A stretch of DNA of 64,000 nucleotides from Coenobita brevimanus (lineage: Eukaryota > Arthropoda > Malacostraca > Decapoda > Coenobitidae), in the NCBI GenBank assembly GCA_032717465.1, contig CM064658.1, positions 6,612,001 through 6,676,000 of the forward strand, in the 5' to 3' direction. Numbering within the stretch: the stretch's first letter is position 1; each line of letters opens with the position of its first letter. A program made the translations under genes and the position numbers. Shown here one piece after another: positions 44,269-55,560 of the stretch. A model generated the notes under the pieces. It was not told the DNA's origin and searched no databases. It saw nothing but the letters and a program-made list of their open reading frames with translations.

Positions 44269-44412
44269 ATAAAGCAGATCTCGATGCTGATCCTGGTGAT
44301 GGTGCTGGGACAAGTCAACCCAAACCAGCCCTCACCGACCAACTAACCCAGCCAATAAGACCAACAAACCAACCTTTGACACACCAACCCAACTACTCAA
44401 CCAGCGACCTAC
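44269..44412 (+). CDS. Candidate host coding exon, 144 nt
   Basis: This is the best host-gene candidate in the window. Upstream is a long T-rich tract and CCTCTTGGTGTTCCTCAG, a strong 3' splice site. Downstream is CCTAC|GTAAGTTATT, which matches the consensus 5' splice site. Between them one frame is open for the whole 144 nt and reads ADLDADPGDGAGTSQPKPAL followed by a Thr/Gln/Pro/Asn-rich stretch ending STSDL. The exon starts after the first base of a codon and ends after the first base of another, so it is symmetric and could be skipped without a frame change. Base composition (C/A-rich) differs from its flanks. The protein segment looks like a disordered linker. I cannot name the gene, and no neighbouring exons were identified with confidence. 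Confidence 0.6.
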
Positions 44413-45357
44413 GTAAGTTATTGCATTAAAATTACTACCTTTAACTTTCTAACTTAAATTGCCTGCCTAACTCAGCCTGGCTGCCATACATAACTGCAGT
44501 ACAGTATATCTAAACTAATTCATCTGCCGTACAGCTAATATCGCCTGCCTAGCTTAACTAAGGTTTATGTCTACCACCTACCTAGCAGTCAGTGTAATTT
44601 AACCTTCCTAATATATACCACCTACCTAACAAACCAACTTACTCGCTCAAGCAACTGTGGGGAGAAAAATGGGTAAAGTATATACAGTATATACATTACC
44701 ATACAATGAAGTTATTAAAATGTTCTTCAGTGTAGATGTATAACCAATTTGGTTTTCTGATCTGCTTTTAATGTTGCCCCAAAACTGATAGAACAGTATT
44801 GTATTTTCAAATTTCTACTGGAATATGTTAATAGGTTTGAAATCCAAAAAGTATGGCAATAGTTCAGTAAGAAAAAGACCAAAATTTATGGCAACAGTTA
44901 ACTATCAGACAAATTACAAATACAGAAACTTATGCTGAAAAAAAAAAATGTGGGTAAATTTTTAGAAGTAATCAACGTTTTCTTTTATTATTATTTTTAT
45001 GGTTTCCAATGCAAAATACTGTGTTTTAATTAGTTTTCACCTTCATTTTTTGGGGAAAATCCCCCTTTTGGAATTTTGAGTAAGATTTCCAAAAGTGGGT
45101 TTATCCCCCAAAATCAAGATCAAATGGAATTAAAAACACACTATTTTGCACTAAACTAACCCAAACTAACCTAACTTAACCTAACCTAGGCCTAATGTGT
45201 GGATGCACCCATAGGTAGAGATGCTAGGTTAGGTTGGGTTAAATCAAGGGAAATTAGGTTCTGTTTAGTTTGGTAGTTAGGTTTGATAAGGGTAGAGTTA
45301 GGCCAGGTTGGATTAGGTGAAGTTTGGTCTGTACATTACGAAGTTTGGTGTTTTTCG

Positions 45358-45406
<49 letters not shown>

Positions 45407-45798
45407 GATGAGGGGTGATAAGAAAGGTAGGTGTTAGTTCAGAGAGGTAATTATACGGACAAGTAGTACCTCAGGTCTTACAACCCGTAACGAAGAGGGT
45501 CATTCAGAGAGAGAGCGGATGGTAAGATAGGGTGATAGGAAGGGTAGGGGACAGAGTTACAGAAAGGGTGGGGAATAGTAAGTGAGGAAGGGCAAAATAG
45601 TAAGAGTGGGAGACAGGATAGTAATAGTGATAGGAGATAGGGAGTGGGTGAATAGAAGGTAAAAGCTATAGGGGATATTAGGAAAAATGATATTGAGAGT
45701 AAATAAAGGAAGTGTTAGGAGATAGAAATGAAAAGGGTTAGTGAGAAGTGTTAGGGGATAGTGACAGGTGTTAAGGGATAGTGAGAGAGGTGTTAGGG
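44413..45798. other. Unassigned stretch with a TG microsatellite
   Basis: Contains a TG repeat of about 23 units at 45358-45404, TTAGGTTAGG-like words near 45225-45300 that are too few and irregular for a telomere array, and a GATAGGGA/GTGATAG-rich purine stretch at about 45530-45800. If 44269-44412 is an exon, this would be intron. Confidence 0.4.
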
Positions 45799-46050
45799 CA
45801 GTGGTTTCCAACCTTTTCTAATTCTCGCCCCCCCTGACTGAATGACACGTTCCCTGCGGCTCCCTTCCTCATATACTGTATTTTACTGGCATAGTTGGCA
45901 CATGTCAATAAATATCATAGATTCTTAATCTTTGAAATTGTTTATATATTCAGATAACGAGATTTCTTATTCATATCTGAAACATTTTCTCCATATTTAG
46001 AAATTACTGAATTCCATCATAATTCATAGTTTTCAAATATAATTGTAATG
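45799..46050 (+). mobile_element. Possible hAT-like transposon end
   Basis: CAGTGGTTTCCAACCTTTTC at 45799 resembles the CAGTGGTTCTCAACC termini of many hAT elements. The matching inverted end was not found nearby and no duplication was recognised, so the extent is a guess. Confidence 0.35.
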
Positions 46051-46740
46051 CTAGGTGTTTTGGGGTCGGCCTCCCATCCCTAGAGCACCTAGTGAGTAGC
46101 TGGGTTCTCTTTCTAGAACGGAGTGTAGACAAATAAGAGAGAGGCAGGACACAAAAACTCAAGGCAACACCTTACACGTGTATTACTAAGTGTTACACAG
46201 GAACAAGCAGATGTCACAAATACAAACAAGCTGGACAATTATAATCCTTGGGCTGCAGATGTGGAATAGTAGTAGTATGCAGGATATTGTACAGGACCAG
46301 ATTGGTTAGGGGGAACAACACTTGAGATAGACACTTATGTTGGTGGGGGTGGTTAGATTTCCTAGGCTGGTGGTGGTGGTGGTTGTCTGATTTCCCTGGG
46401 TAGCGTTAATATTTTACACTGGGCCTAAGCATGGTCTTACCGAGACGTGCCATCACTGTTGCATAGAGTGTTCACTGTACCTTGGCCTGTAGATCACTTT
46501 TACATTACTTTACTATGTACCTGGGGGGTAGGTGGCGGTACTGGAACTTAAACTCGGGGTCCTATGTATGATCTTCACTGTCTTACGGCGGCACTGTTCA
46601 CTATGGTAGGCCCGTCCTTCACTGTTTTACTATTGCACTATCTTTTCCACCACTTTCTTTTATGCTCTGACCACCGGCCCACTTTACTCTGTCACTCCTA
46701 CACTGTCTGTATGCTGCGTGTGTTCACTTTCACTCACTGT
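46051..46740. other. Unassigned stretch left of the GC-rich block
   Basis: No gene recognised. Composition rises in G and C toward 46740. Confidence 0.3.
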
Positions 46741-47960
46741 CAGGTCGGATGTGTCACAGTCAGGCGCAGGGGCGGCGGCGGAGTCTCAGCCTCCCTACTG
46801 ATGGGGCTGGGATCAGCCAGGGGCTGCTAGGCCCTGGGGACAGGGGACAGCACGTAGGGGCGTCCTCTCTCATCCGGGGCTGCTGGGGGCATAGGGGCCC
46901 GAAGGCTTGGGGTGGGAGTCTGGTCCGCTGGGCTGGGGCCGAACAGTTGCCTGAACTTCTGAGTCAGGCGCCTGAAAGAGGATGAGGATCTCCGTGTCTG
47001 GGTGCAGGAATGTCCCGCCCGAGAGTCGGCCGGCATTGAGGGGCGTCAGGGGCATCTCCACCAGCTGTAGGGAGAAGAGCCCTGTGGTGGTCACAGGGCC
47101 TCTCCAATACTCCTCCAGGCTGGGGGCTCCCTCCAAGTCGTGGGTAGATGGACCGGGCTCAGCACCTGATGAAGGAGCGGCTTTAGGCCATCTCTGGCGG
47201 TAGGGTCCGGCTACTGGCCATTGCTGTTTTGGGGCACCTTTGGGGCAGCTACCGGTTGCCTCCTGCTGGAGGGTAGACCGGCTACTGGCTGACTTTCCGG
47301 GGGCACAGTCAGAGCGGCTTCCGGCCGTCTCCTAATTGACCTCCGGATCTGCTTCAGACCGTCTCCTGTAGGAGGGTGAGTGGCTACCAGCCATCTCTCC
47401 AGGGGCACCTTCAGAGCGACTTCTGACCGTCTCCTGACTGGCCTCCGGAGTAGCTTCAGACCGTCTCCTGTAGGAGGGTGAGTGGCTACAGGTCATCTCT
47501 CCGAGGGGCACCTTCCGAGCAGCTTCAGGCCATCTCCTGACGAAGGTGGGAGTGCTTCAGGCCGTCTTCTGTAGGAGGGCGAGCGGCTGCAGGCCGTCTC
47601 TCCAAGGGGCACCTTCCGAGCGGCTTCAGGCCATCTCCTAGTTTCCTCCAGAGCGGCTTCTAGCCGTCTCCTGTAGGAGGGTGAGCGGCTATCGGCCGTC
47701 TCATAGATGCTGTTAGGAACTGGGGAAACAGTTCCTCCCTGGTCTGATCTGTGGGCAGCTTGCCTGGCAAGTCGTCTTGTATTCCTGCTATGGTGGCGGC
47801 AGGTGAGTTCCGTGTTATAGGGGCGCGTGGCCCAAGTGGACTTAGCAGTTTCTGCCTGGAGTTCATTCGCGCCATGTACACTCCTCTGTAGGCTCCTTCT
47901 GGTGGCTCATTGCGGTCTGTTTTGATATCCTGCTGCATTTTACTAAGTGTACTCATACTG
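46741..47960. other. GC-rich block of unknown origin with a ~97-bp repeat
   Basis: This 1.2 kb is much richer in G and C than its surroundings. Its right half contains a tandem repeat marked by CCGTCTCCTGTAGGAGGGTG at about 47360, 47459 and 47661, with a variant at 47551, and half-units GGCC-TCTCC and GGGGCACCTTC between. Frames on both strands are open for 60-100 codons (for example minus 47968-47660, ending RRPIAAHPPTGDG), but none is long and none resembles a protein I know. It may be a piece of a decayed retroelement or a gene exon. I cannot decide. Confidence 0.45.
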
Positions 47961-48739
47961 TTTAACATGGGCAGGATTCACACAGGCAAAAGGTTTGTGA
48001 TATTTTAGTTGGTCATCACTAGACTTAAGTACATGCTATAAGGCTCATCATCCCATATCCCCCTTATTTAATTCTCTGTACTGTCAGTTCTCATTGATTG
48101 ATGTGATGCATTTTTAAAAGGATTTTATTGCAGCCAAAAGGTTTTATCAGGCTTAGTACTAAATGTGTAAAGGAACAGTTAAACAATGCAGGAATTACTA
48201 GTATAGTTTATTTTGCATGAAAAAAATACATAAATCATTTTTAATCCCACCCAATACAATTATACTCCTCCCCCCGCCACAATGACACTTTTCAATATAT
48301 TTGTGATAATTCATCCAGTTTCAGTTCAGGAGAGACTTTTGCACCTGAAGGTGTCAGCTCCAGCTTTCATGACCTCCACTAAAGGGTGCAGAGACCTTCC
48401 CAACTGCAGGTAGCAGCTCTAGTGTCCATTCATTTTAAACTACTAAGGTGCTCTCCAAAGCTGAAGAATTCTGGCAACAGCAAGAGTAGTGTAAAAGTGA
48501 CCCACTGACTCAACAGGTTTGCTAACCATATAATTCATATATTGCCCAATCAAATCATTTATGTCAAGGAATTAATTTTCACACATACTGGTAACCCTTT
48601 CTTACAGCAAGACATCTTTCCTAAACTGAATCAAAGTGTCATGCAGCAGCAAGAATACATTAAATCCCCAGGCAAAGGGTTGTGTACACATCACACTCAT
48701 GTCCATGAAAAGGTTAAATGGTAATCGGTTCACTATAGT
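47961..48739. other. Stretch with old 'AACCCCTTCAG' repeat relatives
   Basis: TTCATCCAGTTTCAGTTCAG, GAGAGACTTTTGCACC and GGTGTCAGCTCCAG near 48308-48365 match, with much divergence, blocks at about 56.03-56.11 kb and in both arms of the inverted repeat. No coding sequence seen. Confidence 0.4.
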
Positions 48740-51125
48740 TAACACTTTCAGTAGAATGTTTTATATTCATGCTACCATCAGATAATATTATTCAGCAGCG
48801 TAGGGCAGATGTGTTGTGATTGGGTAATTAGAAGTGTTGTTTTAACCCCTTCAGTAGGCTGCCTTTCTACATTTAAGTTTTGCTAACACCAGGTGATTTT
48901 TATTTAGCATTAGACCAGACCTGGTGGTAGTTAGAAAGGCTTCATCAACCCCTTCAGATGGTGATTTTATCCAGCTTATGAGATGCATCTTTTAGTGAAT
49001 GGGTTAGAAATAGTCTTCATTAACCCTGTCAGTAGGTGTTTGTCTTTTAGTTTATTTACATTTCCTGTGTTCTGTAATGGTTGTTGGAGACTTAAACTTC
49101 TTCATTACATTGGAACCTTTTGTATTTTAATACTGATATTCTCTGATAATTTTATGCAGCTTAGGAGAGGCCTATTATTGTTGTGGCACCAGACTTTTCT
49201 GGCTGAAGTGGTCCTGGTCCCCACTGTGTAGGCCACCATCCACCTTTTGGAGAACCAAGAGGGAGTTCTTACAACACGTAGTGATCCAGCCATTGTATCA
49301 CTGATGCTGCATTAAGGTGTCCCTCACTAGTACCAGACCTCATAGTTATACTAAAGGGATATATAGTGAGGGCTTTATCTAACCCATCCATTTATTTCAT
49401 TATTCTTTAAATGAGAATTTCAGTGTAGGAAAGACCTCTTGTACGGAAGAGGTTTATAAAGGCAGTATCAAATCCTTCCAGTACATGTAGGAAAATAAGT
49501 GTGGGCGATTGTGTGTGTATATGCGCATACAGTAAACCTTGTGAGCAGAGTGAAAGAAGAGTTCTAGGCAAATATAGAAGTGTGTGTAGAAAAGTTTGAG
49601 AGGGGTGAGAGTGTTTTTGGTTGGAAATATGAATGGACAAGTAGGGAATGTGAAGGTGGATGGAGTATGTGGTGAGTTGGGTGCTCTTGCAGAAGTGGAT
49701 GAGAATGGTAGTGCTCTAGTGGACATTAGTGAGGGAAGGAGGTTGGTTCTAGCCAATACCCTCTCTTGGCACAAAATGATCCACTGGTATATGTGGCTAG
49801 TAATGAGAAGGGTGGGTTCATAAACTGAATGAACGGAGGGCAGTGATTGATAATGTGCATGTGGATGAGAAGAAATGGTAAGGTATGTACTGGATGCGAG
49901 AGCATGCGGAGGTTGTGGGAGTGGACTTTCTGACCACCACTTGGTGGTGGTAAAAGTCAAGATACAAATGTAATGGATAAATAGAAGAAGGGCAGGAAGA
50001 AGTAATCCATACAAAGAGAGTGGAAGGGTTACAAGAGGATGAGAAAAAGGCAAAATACAGTAGAACCTCTTTAATCCAGACCCCTTTAATCCGGATTTCT
50101 GTTAATCCGGACAAGATTTAAAAATAATAAGCTCGAAAAATATGTTGAAAGAAATTCTAAAGTCATTTTTAGTATCGACGCGGAAAGCGATCGTCATTCG
50201 TTTAGTCTCGGATCACGCTAGGTCGCAACATGGGCGCCTGTTTAAACACACGCTAGCATTCGTTCCATCAACTAGTTCACCAACCATTTATATTTTTACG
50301 CTGTATTTCAAAAGATAATCCTCCTTACCATGCCCCTTAATTTAAGTGTAGCTTCTGTAATGAATAAAGGTGTTAAAAGGAGGAGTTTGCTTACACAAAA
50401 ATGGGTCAGAATATTCTGCAGTGTCTAGTGATTACTGTAGGTTATTTTTTGTACTTAAATGTGCTTTACTTGTCCATCAAACATTAGCTTCTTGCTCATA
50501 TGGGTGTTATCAATATGCCAAAGATGACAATGTATTTTTTGCCTACATAAGTTTTATTTTTATTCCAAATATTACAGTTAATTAATTAATTTTTTTTTTT
50601 GCCTACACGGGCCTTAGTCACTTACTACAATTTAAAATGTAGGCTAATTTCTTGTCATGGCCTTACCTGTAAATTATGCAGTACAGTACAAAACTATCGT
50701 ACATGATTAGTTTGGTTATTTTAGTACCGGTATCCTTTCATCTTTTGCAGTTATGTAGGGTTGACATATGCCACATATGTTAATAATTAACAAATATACC
50801 ATATGTAGATAGAGTTTGGTATGAACTGGAGATTACCCTGATGGTCCGGACAATCTGCTAATTCGGACAACCCTTCCCCCCATATAGTCCGAATGAGAGA
50901 GGTTCTACTGTATAAGACAGAAGTTGAGCAGCGATTGAGTAAATATGGTTTGGAGCAGATGGGGGAGGAGGAAGGTGTGTGCAAGATATTCAGAGAAGAA
51001 ATCTGTGCAGCATGTGAGTTGAAGAGAAGATGAAAGGGGATGCAAGGAACAGTATAGTGGAATGAAGAGATAAAACAAACTGTGGCACAAAAGAAGAAAG
51101 CATAGTGAGTGGATGGGAAGCAGAG
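48740..51125 (+). repeat. Left arm of a large inverted duplication
   Basis: Every landmark at position x in this arm has its inverted counterpart at 107711 - x in the right arm (57441-58971), checked at 48740, 48983, 49231, 49407, 49454, 49596 and 50053. Beyond the MITE the constant becomes 108566, a difference of 855 = 853-bp MITE + 2-bp TA. The arms therefore differ in length only by that insertion, apart from small balanced indels. The arm spans about 750 bp of LINE-free flank plus the 5' part of an RTE-like LINE. Past about 51125 the two sides are still homologous as LINE sequence, but clearly more diverged. Confidence 0.92.
50058..50910. mobile_element. 853-bp pogo/Tigger-type MITE, copy 2
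   Basis: It is the same family as 38396-39238, in the opposite orientation. The ends are CAGTAGAACCTCTTTAATCC and GAGAGAGGTTCTACTG, with TA at 50056-50057 and 50911-50912. The right arm of the inverted duplication holds the matching empty site with a single TA at 57654-57655, which confirms both element ends and the 2-bp duplication. Confidence 0.96.
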
Positions 51126-52486
51126 GCATGGAGGAAGTTGAGAGATGGAATGGAGAGTTATTTGTAGAGAAGACGAAAAGAGGTGAAATGATTATAAAAA
51201 GAGTGGATGAGGAATTTGGAAGGAATTTAAGTGTGAAGTGTAAGGAATGTAAGAAAATGTTGTGGAAGAACGTAAAGAGTTAGACAGCGTGATAAAGGAG
51301 ATAGCAGAGGAGGGGAGGAGAAAAATGGTAAGATTGATAGTGGAGAAGGGAGAAAGTGTGGACAGATGTAGAGAACACTTTAAGGAATTGATAAACATAG
51401 AAAATGAAAGTAATGTGAACATAAGTGGCTGGTGATTGGCTGTGAGAAGAAGGGTGATTAGAATAGTGGAAGAGATAAGTAGGTTGGAAGTAGTAAAGTC
51501 AAAATGGGGAAAGCCCCAAGAACTGACGATGTGTGCAGTAAAATGTTCAAGCATTTCACTGCATGGAGAAGACATGCAGATTGACCTGGGAGGAAGGTAA
51601 AGTCCCAGAGGAATGGATGACAGGTATAATTATTCCCCTGTACAAAGGACAAGGGGAAAAAGAAATGTATGGTAATTACAGGGGCATTTGTCATCTTCTT
51701 TTAATACAAACAGTTTATGGTAGGATACTTACTGACAGTTAGGTAAAATATCAGAGGAATTACTTGAAGAACAGAGAGGTTTTACAAAGAGGTTGTGTAG
51801 ATCCTAAGGTCTTTAGTGTTGAAGTTTCTAGAGAAGGGAAAGAAGTTGTATGTGGCTTTTATGGATTTGAAGAAAGCATATGACAGAATGGATAGGGAAG
51901 TAATGTGGAAAATATTTTTAAACAATGGAGGAAATGGGAAGGTGTTGAATGCGGTGAAGAGTATGTATGAGGATGCTAAGGTTGCAGTGTGTGTGGATGG
52001 TGAACTAAATGTTGGATTGGAACAAGGATGTGTCTTGACTCCATGGTTGTACAATCTGTATATGGATGGGGTTATAAAAATACAAGGTAGGGCAGTGGAT
52101 GTTGGAGCAACCCTATTGAAAGAGGGCAGTGTTTGGAAACTTCCTGTTGTGTTGTTTGCAGATGATACTGTAATTGTTAAATGAAGCCGAAAGAGAGCTG
52201 CAAAGCTTGGTGAATGAGTTTGGGAGAGTGTGTAAGAAACAGAATCTAAAAGTGAATGGTGAGAGTAAAGCTGTGGTTTTCAACAGAAATGAAGTCACTG
52301 AATGCACTGAAGTTGTATGATAATGCAAGTGATAAGTAAGGACGGAAGTTTAGAGGATGAAATGCTTGACAGGGTACAAGAGGGAAGAAAGGTTGCTGGT
52401 TCTTTGAAAGCAGTGAGAAAAAACAGAGAAATGAGCATGGGCATTAAAAAAAGTTGTTGCATGATAGTATTGCGATACACATAATA

Positions 52487-55400
52487 CAGTAATCCCTCCA
52501 ATATCTGATGTAATAGGGCCATAGGCAGGTCCGGATACTGGTCCTGTCCGGATATTGGGCCCCAGCTTATGGACTTGTACTTACGAACCCTAACTCAGAG
52601 AAACACCTATACAACTCCCTCTGGACATGCATAGCACCTATTTAAGACCCAAATCACACCAATAAGGCACATAAATGACAAATAAATGCAAAAGAAGCAT
52701 AAAATGAGGGTTTAGAAGTAGGTTCATACAATATTAAACATTCTGGTTACTGGCTCCTGGACTGGTACTTATGGACCCTAACCTAGCCTAACTCAGAAAA
52801 ACACATTCCTACTGCACATGCATAGCTCCTAACACCCTATTCACACCAATAAAGGACATTAAAGAGTGAAATGAGGTGTTTGAGGTAAGTATAGTATGGA
52901 AAAAAAGTACAGTATGAAACATTCTGCCTACTTACAGCAAGTCCATGGCCACCTCGATGAATAACCGCCTCCTCTCAGACTCTGACAGTAAGAAGGATTT
53001 CCTGAAGCACTTCCAGTACACTGTTCATGAAGTCTTGCACTTAGCTTAGTCAATCGCACTCAGAAGTCCGTTCTCTTCACAGTGCGCACTCTTGTCTAAC
53101 TAATGCTCCGTTGTAACTTACTAAGTGTTGCACTCTGCACTTTAACTTTTCCCATTCTTCTAATAATTTTCTAAAGTAAAAACAAACAAGTCTATTTACG
53201 TTAAATTTTGTTCCAAATTAGTCTTTTCACTCACAACTGTAAATCCTTAACACAACACACTGTTTTTTTCACTGCACAACACTGTAAATTCCCGTGTGGT
53301 CTAGTGGAGAAGTTCTTGCTGTTTAATCACTGTCAGAGTCCGAGAGTATCACTGGTAGGTGACCTAGGGGTGCGTCGCTGGGTCGTGGTGATGGCGTACC
53401 CACTGCAGACGACTCTGAAGACAGACGCAAACTCACGTCGAGCGGTGACTCCACCGTGGCTGATGTGCTGGGCTGTGGCTCGGAGCATGAGGGCCTGTCT
53501 TGGAGAGGCAACGGAGTGGAGCCAGGGCTGGGCACAGCGGGGGTTACGGGCCTGAAAAAACTGTCAATCGTTGATTGACGCAAGGAACGACGATTCTGAC
53601 GATTGATGATGCGCTGCCTGAAAGCACGCACTTCCTCCACAAGTCCCAAGGGCCCCATCTCCCTGTCGCAGTCCGGGTGTTCCAGGTAGTCAAGGATGAA
53701 CTCTAGGTGTTCCCAGAGTGTGCTTAGCTTGGGGATGGCTGGAGTAGTGTCCTGCTGAGAGGAGTCCGCATCATCGTCGCCTTCCTCGTCGGAATCTTCA
53801 AGCTCGGTACTGACACCTGCAACTGAAGACGCAATCTCGATATCAGACAATGTCTGATACCCAGGATCGCCCTCGTCATCATCCAACCACTCACACACAT
53901 CGTCCACATCAACATCGTCACCGTGCGTACGTAGCCGTGCATGGAAGTCATCCACGTCAAACCCTAGAAAATCGTACTCCACATCCGTTCCGAGAAGCAG
54001 ATGAGACTAACCATTTTCTAGAGTCTTGACAGGGACTTCCTTCCATGCACTGGCCCAGTTGTAGAGTGCAGACTTGATGTTGTAGCGGCGAAGGTTTTCC
54101 AAAGTTCGCTGGCCTCGTGTGTCCCGTCCCTCCCTGCGCTTGACCTTGTCCTCGAGAACAACCATCACCTCATCCAGGAACTTCTGTTGGTATAGGTGCT
54201 TTGTTGCCACGATCACTCCTTGGTCCATTGGTTGGATGAGAGCAGTCGTATTAGGTGGCAGAAACATGCACCTAATCCGGCCATTCTCAGCCACCAAGTC
54301 CTTGTCGCACGGGTGGACAGGTGCATTGTCGAGGAGAAGGAGGGCCTTTACCTGGTTGCGCGGGATTCCCAGTGTCTTCGTCTGGTAATGGATGACCTCC
54401 TTGACGAAGTGGCGGTGGAACCAGTCTTTGAAGATCTGGGCTGTAAACCATGCCTTCAAAGAATGGTACCAGACGACAGGAACAACATCCATCACCCCAC
54501 GAAGACACTGAGGCTGCTTTGCACGCCCAACAACATCGGGCTTAAGCTGGTGCATGCCATTAGCATTGGCACAACACAAAGCAGATATCCGTTCCTTGGA
54601 GAGCTTGCGGCCAGGTACACGCTTCTCCGTCTCCTCGGCTAGAGTGTTCGTTGGCAAAGAGCAATAGAGTAAACCAGTTTTGTCAGCGTTGTAGACTTGA
54701 CCGAGAGTGAGGCCCTCCCTGTCGATCAAGCCCTTCACCTTGTGCCGAAACTCGTCAACTCCATCCTCATTAGCCTCCAAAGCTTCGCCATGAGCTTCAC
54801 AGTTGGTAAGGCCATGCCGTAACTTGAATGCAAAGAGCCAACCCTCGGATGCCTTGAAGTCTAGTTCTTTGTAAAGCCTGTCGAACTTCTCAGCAGCAGC
54901 CTTCAGCTCCGTTCCACGTACTATCACGCCAGCAGCACGTTGCTGTTGATACCAAATCAACGTGGAGCGGTCGATTTCAGCAAACTTGGGAGTAAATATC
55001 AGCTTCCTCTCCACATTGCGTTTGCTTCTCGACGAGAAGTCAGCCGTGTACTGCATGAGTTTGTCTCGGGATCTCTTGATATCGAACAAAGTAGATCGGG
55101 CCAGGTTGCACTCGCGGAGGATGCTGGAAGAAGACCACCCCGCATCTACTTTCTCCAATATCTCCCGTTTCTTCTCCAGAGTCAACACCACTCTCATCCT
55201 CTTCTCAGGCGGCGGGGCCATCATCACACACACTAATAGGAGGCCCGAGAGCAGCAGGAGTGCCTGCAGCAGGTAAGGCACCACCACAAAAGCGAGCATG
55301 TGGGCAGCCATAATGAGAAGCTTGCACTCGCGGCAAGAGACAGGCGAAAATGGGGAGGATGCAGCGGCGTTCTATCGGACGTCGGAGGAATGACGCGCCA

Positions 55401-55560
55401 CAACAATCCTGTTCCTTGCCAAACGTGGCAAGAACAAATTACGGGCGGGAAAAATTCGTCCCCCCCCCCGGACCATTTTGGGAATGTTGGATCCCGGGAC
55501 GATTATGTCCGGGTAGTGGGGATGTTCGGATATTGGGCGTTCGGATAAAAGAGGGATTAC
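52487..55560 (-). mobile_element. Tigger (pogo-group) transposon, copy 2, nested in a LINE
   Basis: The plus-strand left end CAGTAATCCCTCCAATATC (52487) follows TA at 52485-52486. The right end GAGGGATTAC is followed by TA, lacking the last TG seen in copy 1, so it is slightly eroded. It is about 3.07 kb, the same structure as copy 1 in reverse. It splits the RTE-like LINE between codons for LLHDSI and TPVLMYGSEIW. Confidence 0.93.
53323..55224 (-). pseudogene. Tigger/Jerky-type transposase, single premature stop
   Basis: The frame from MMAPPPEKRMR (start near 55224) to the end at 53323 is continuous except for one TAG near 54007, where copy 1 has Trp (TLENGW). There are no frameshifts, so this copy is better preserved than copy 1. 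The order is the CENP-B-type HTH (LEKKREILEKVDAGWSSSSI), a second HTH (EGWLFAFKLRHGL), and the catalytic Asp residues in YNADKTGLLY, LLLDNAPVHP and QPMDQGV. An acidic tail follows, with the QSTIDSFFRP PCNA-binding pattern near 53577-53551. In the first catalytic motif DETG has become DKTG; the Asp itself is kept. An open hydrophobic extension upstream to 55311 exists in both copies but is probably not translated. Confidence 0.93.

Noticed and set aside
45170..45320. TTAGG-like words suggesting an arthropod telomeric repeat
   Set aside because: The words are few, irregular and mixed with other sequence; there is no tandem TTAGG array. The same holds for 27255-27290.
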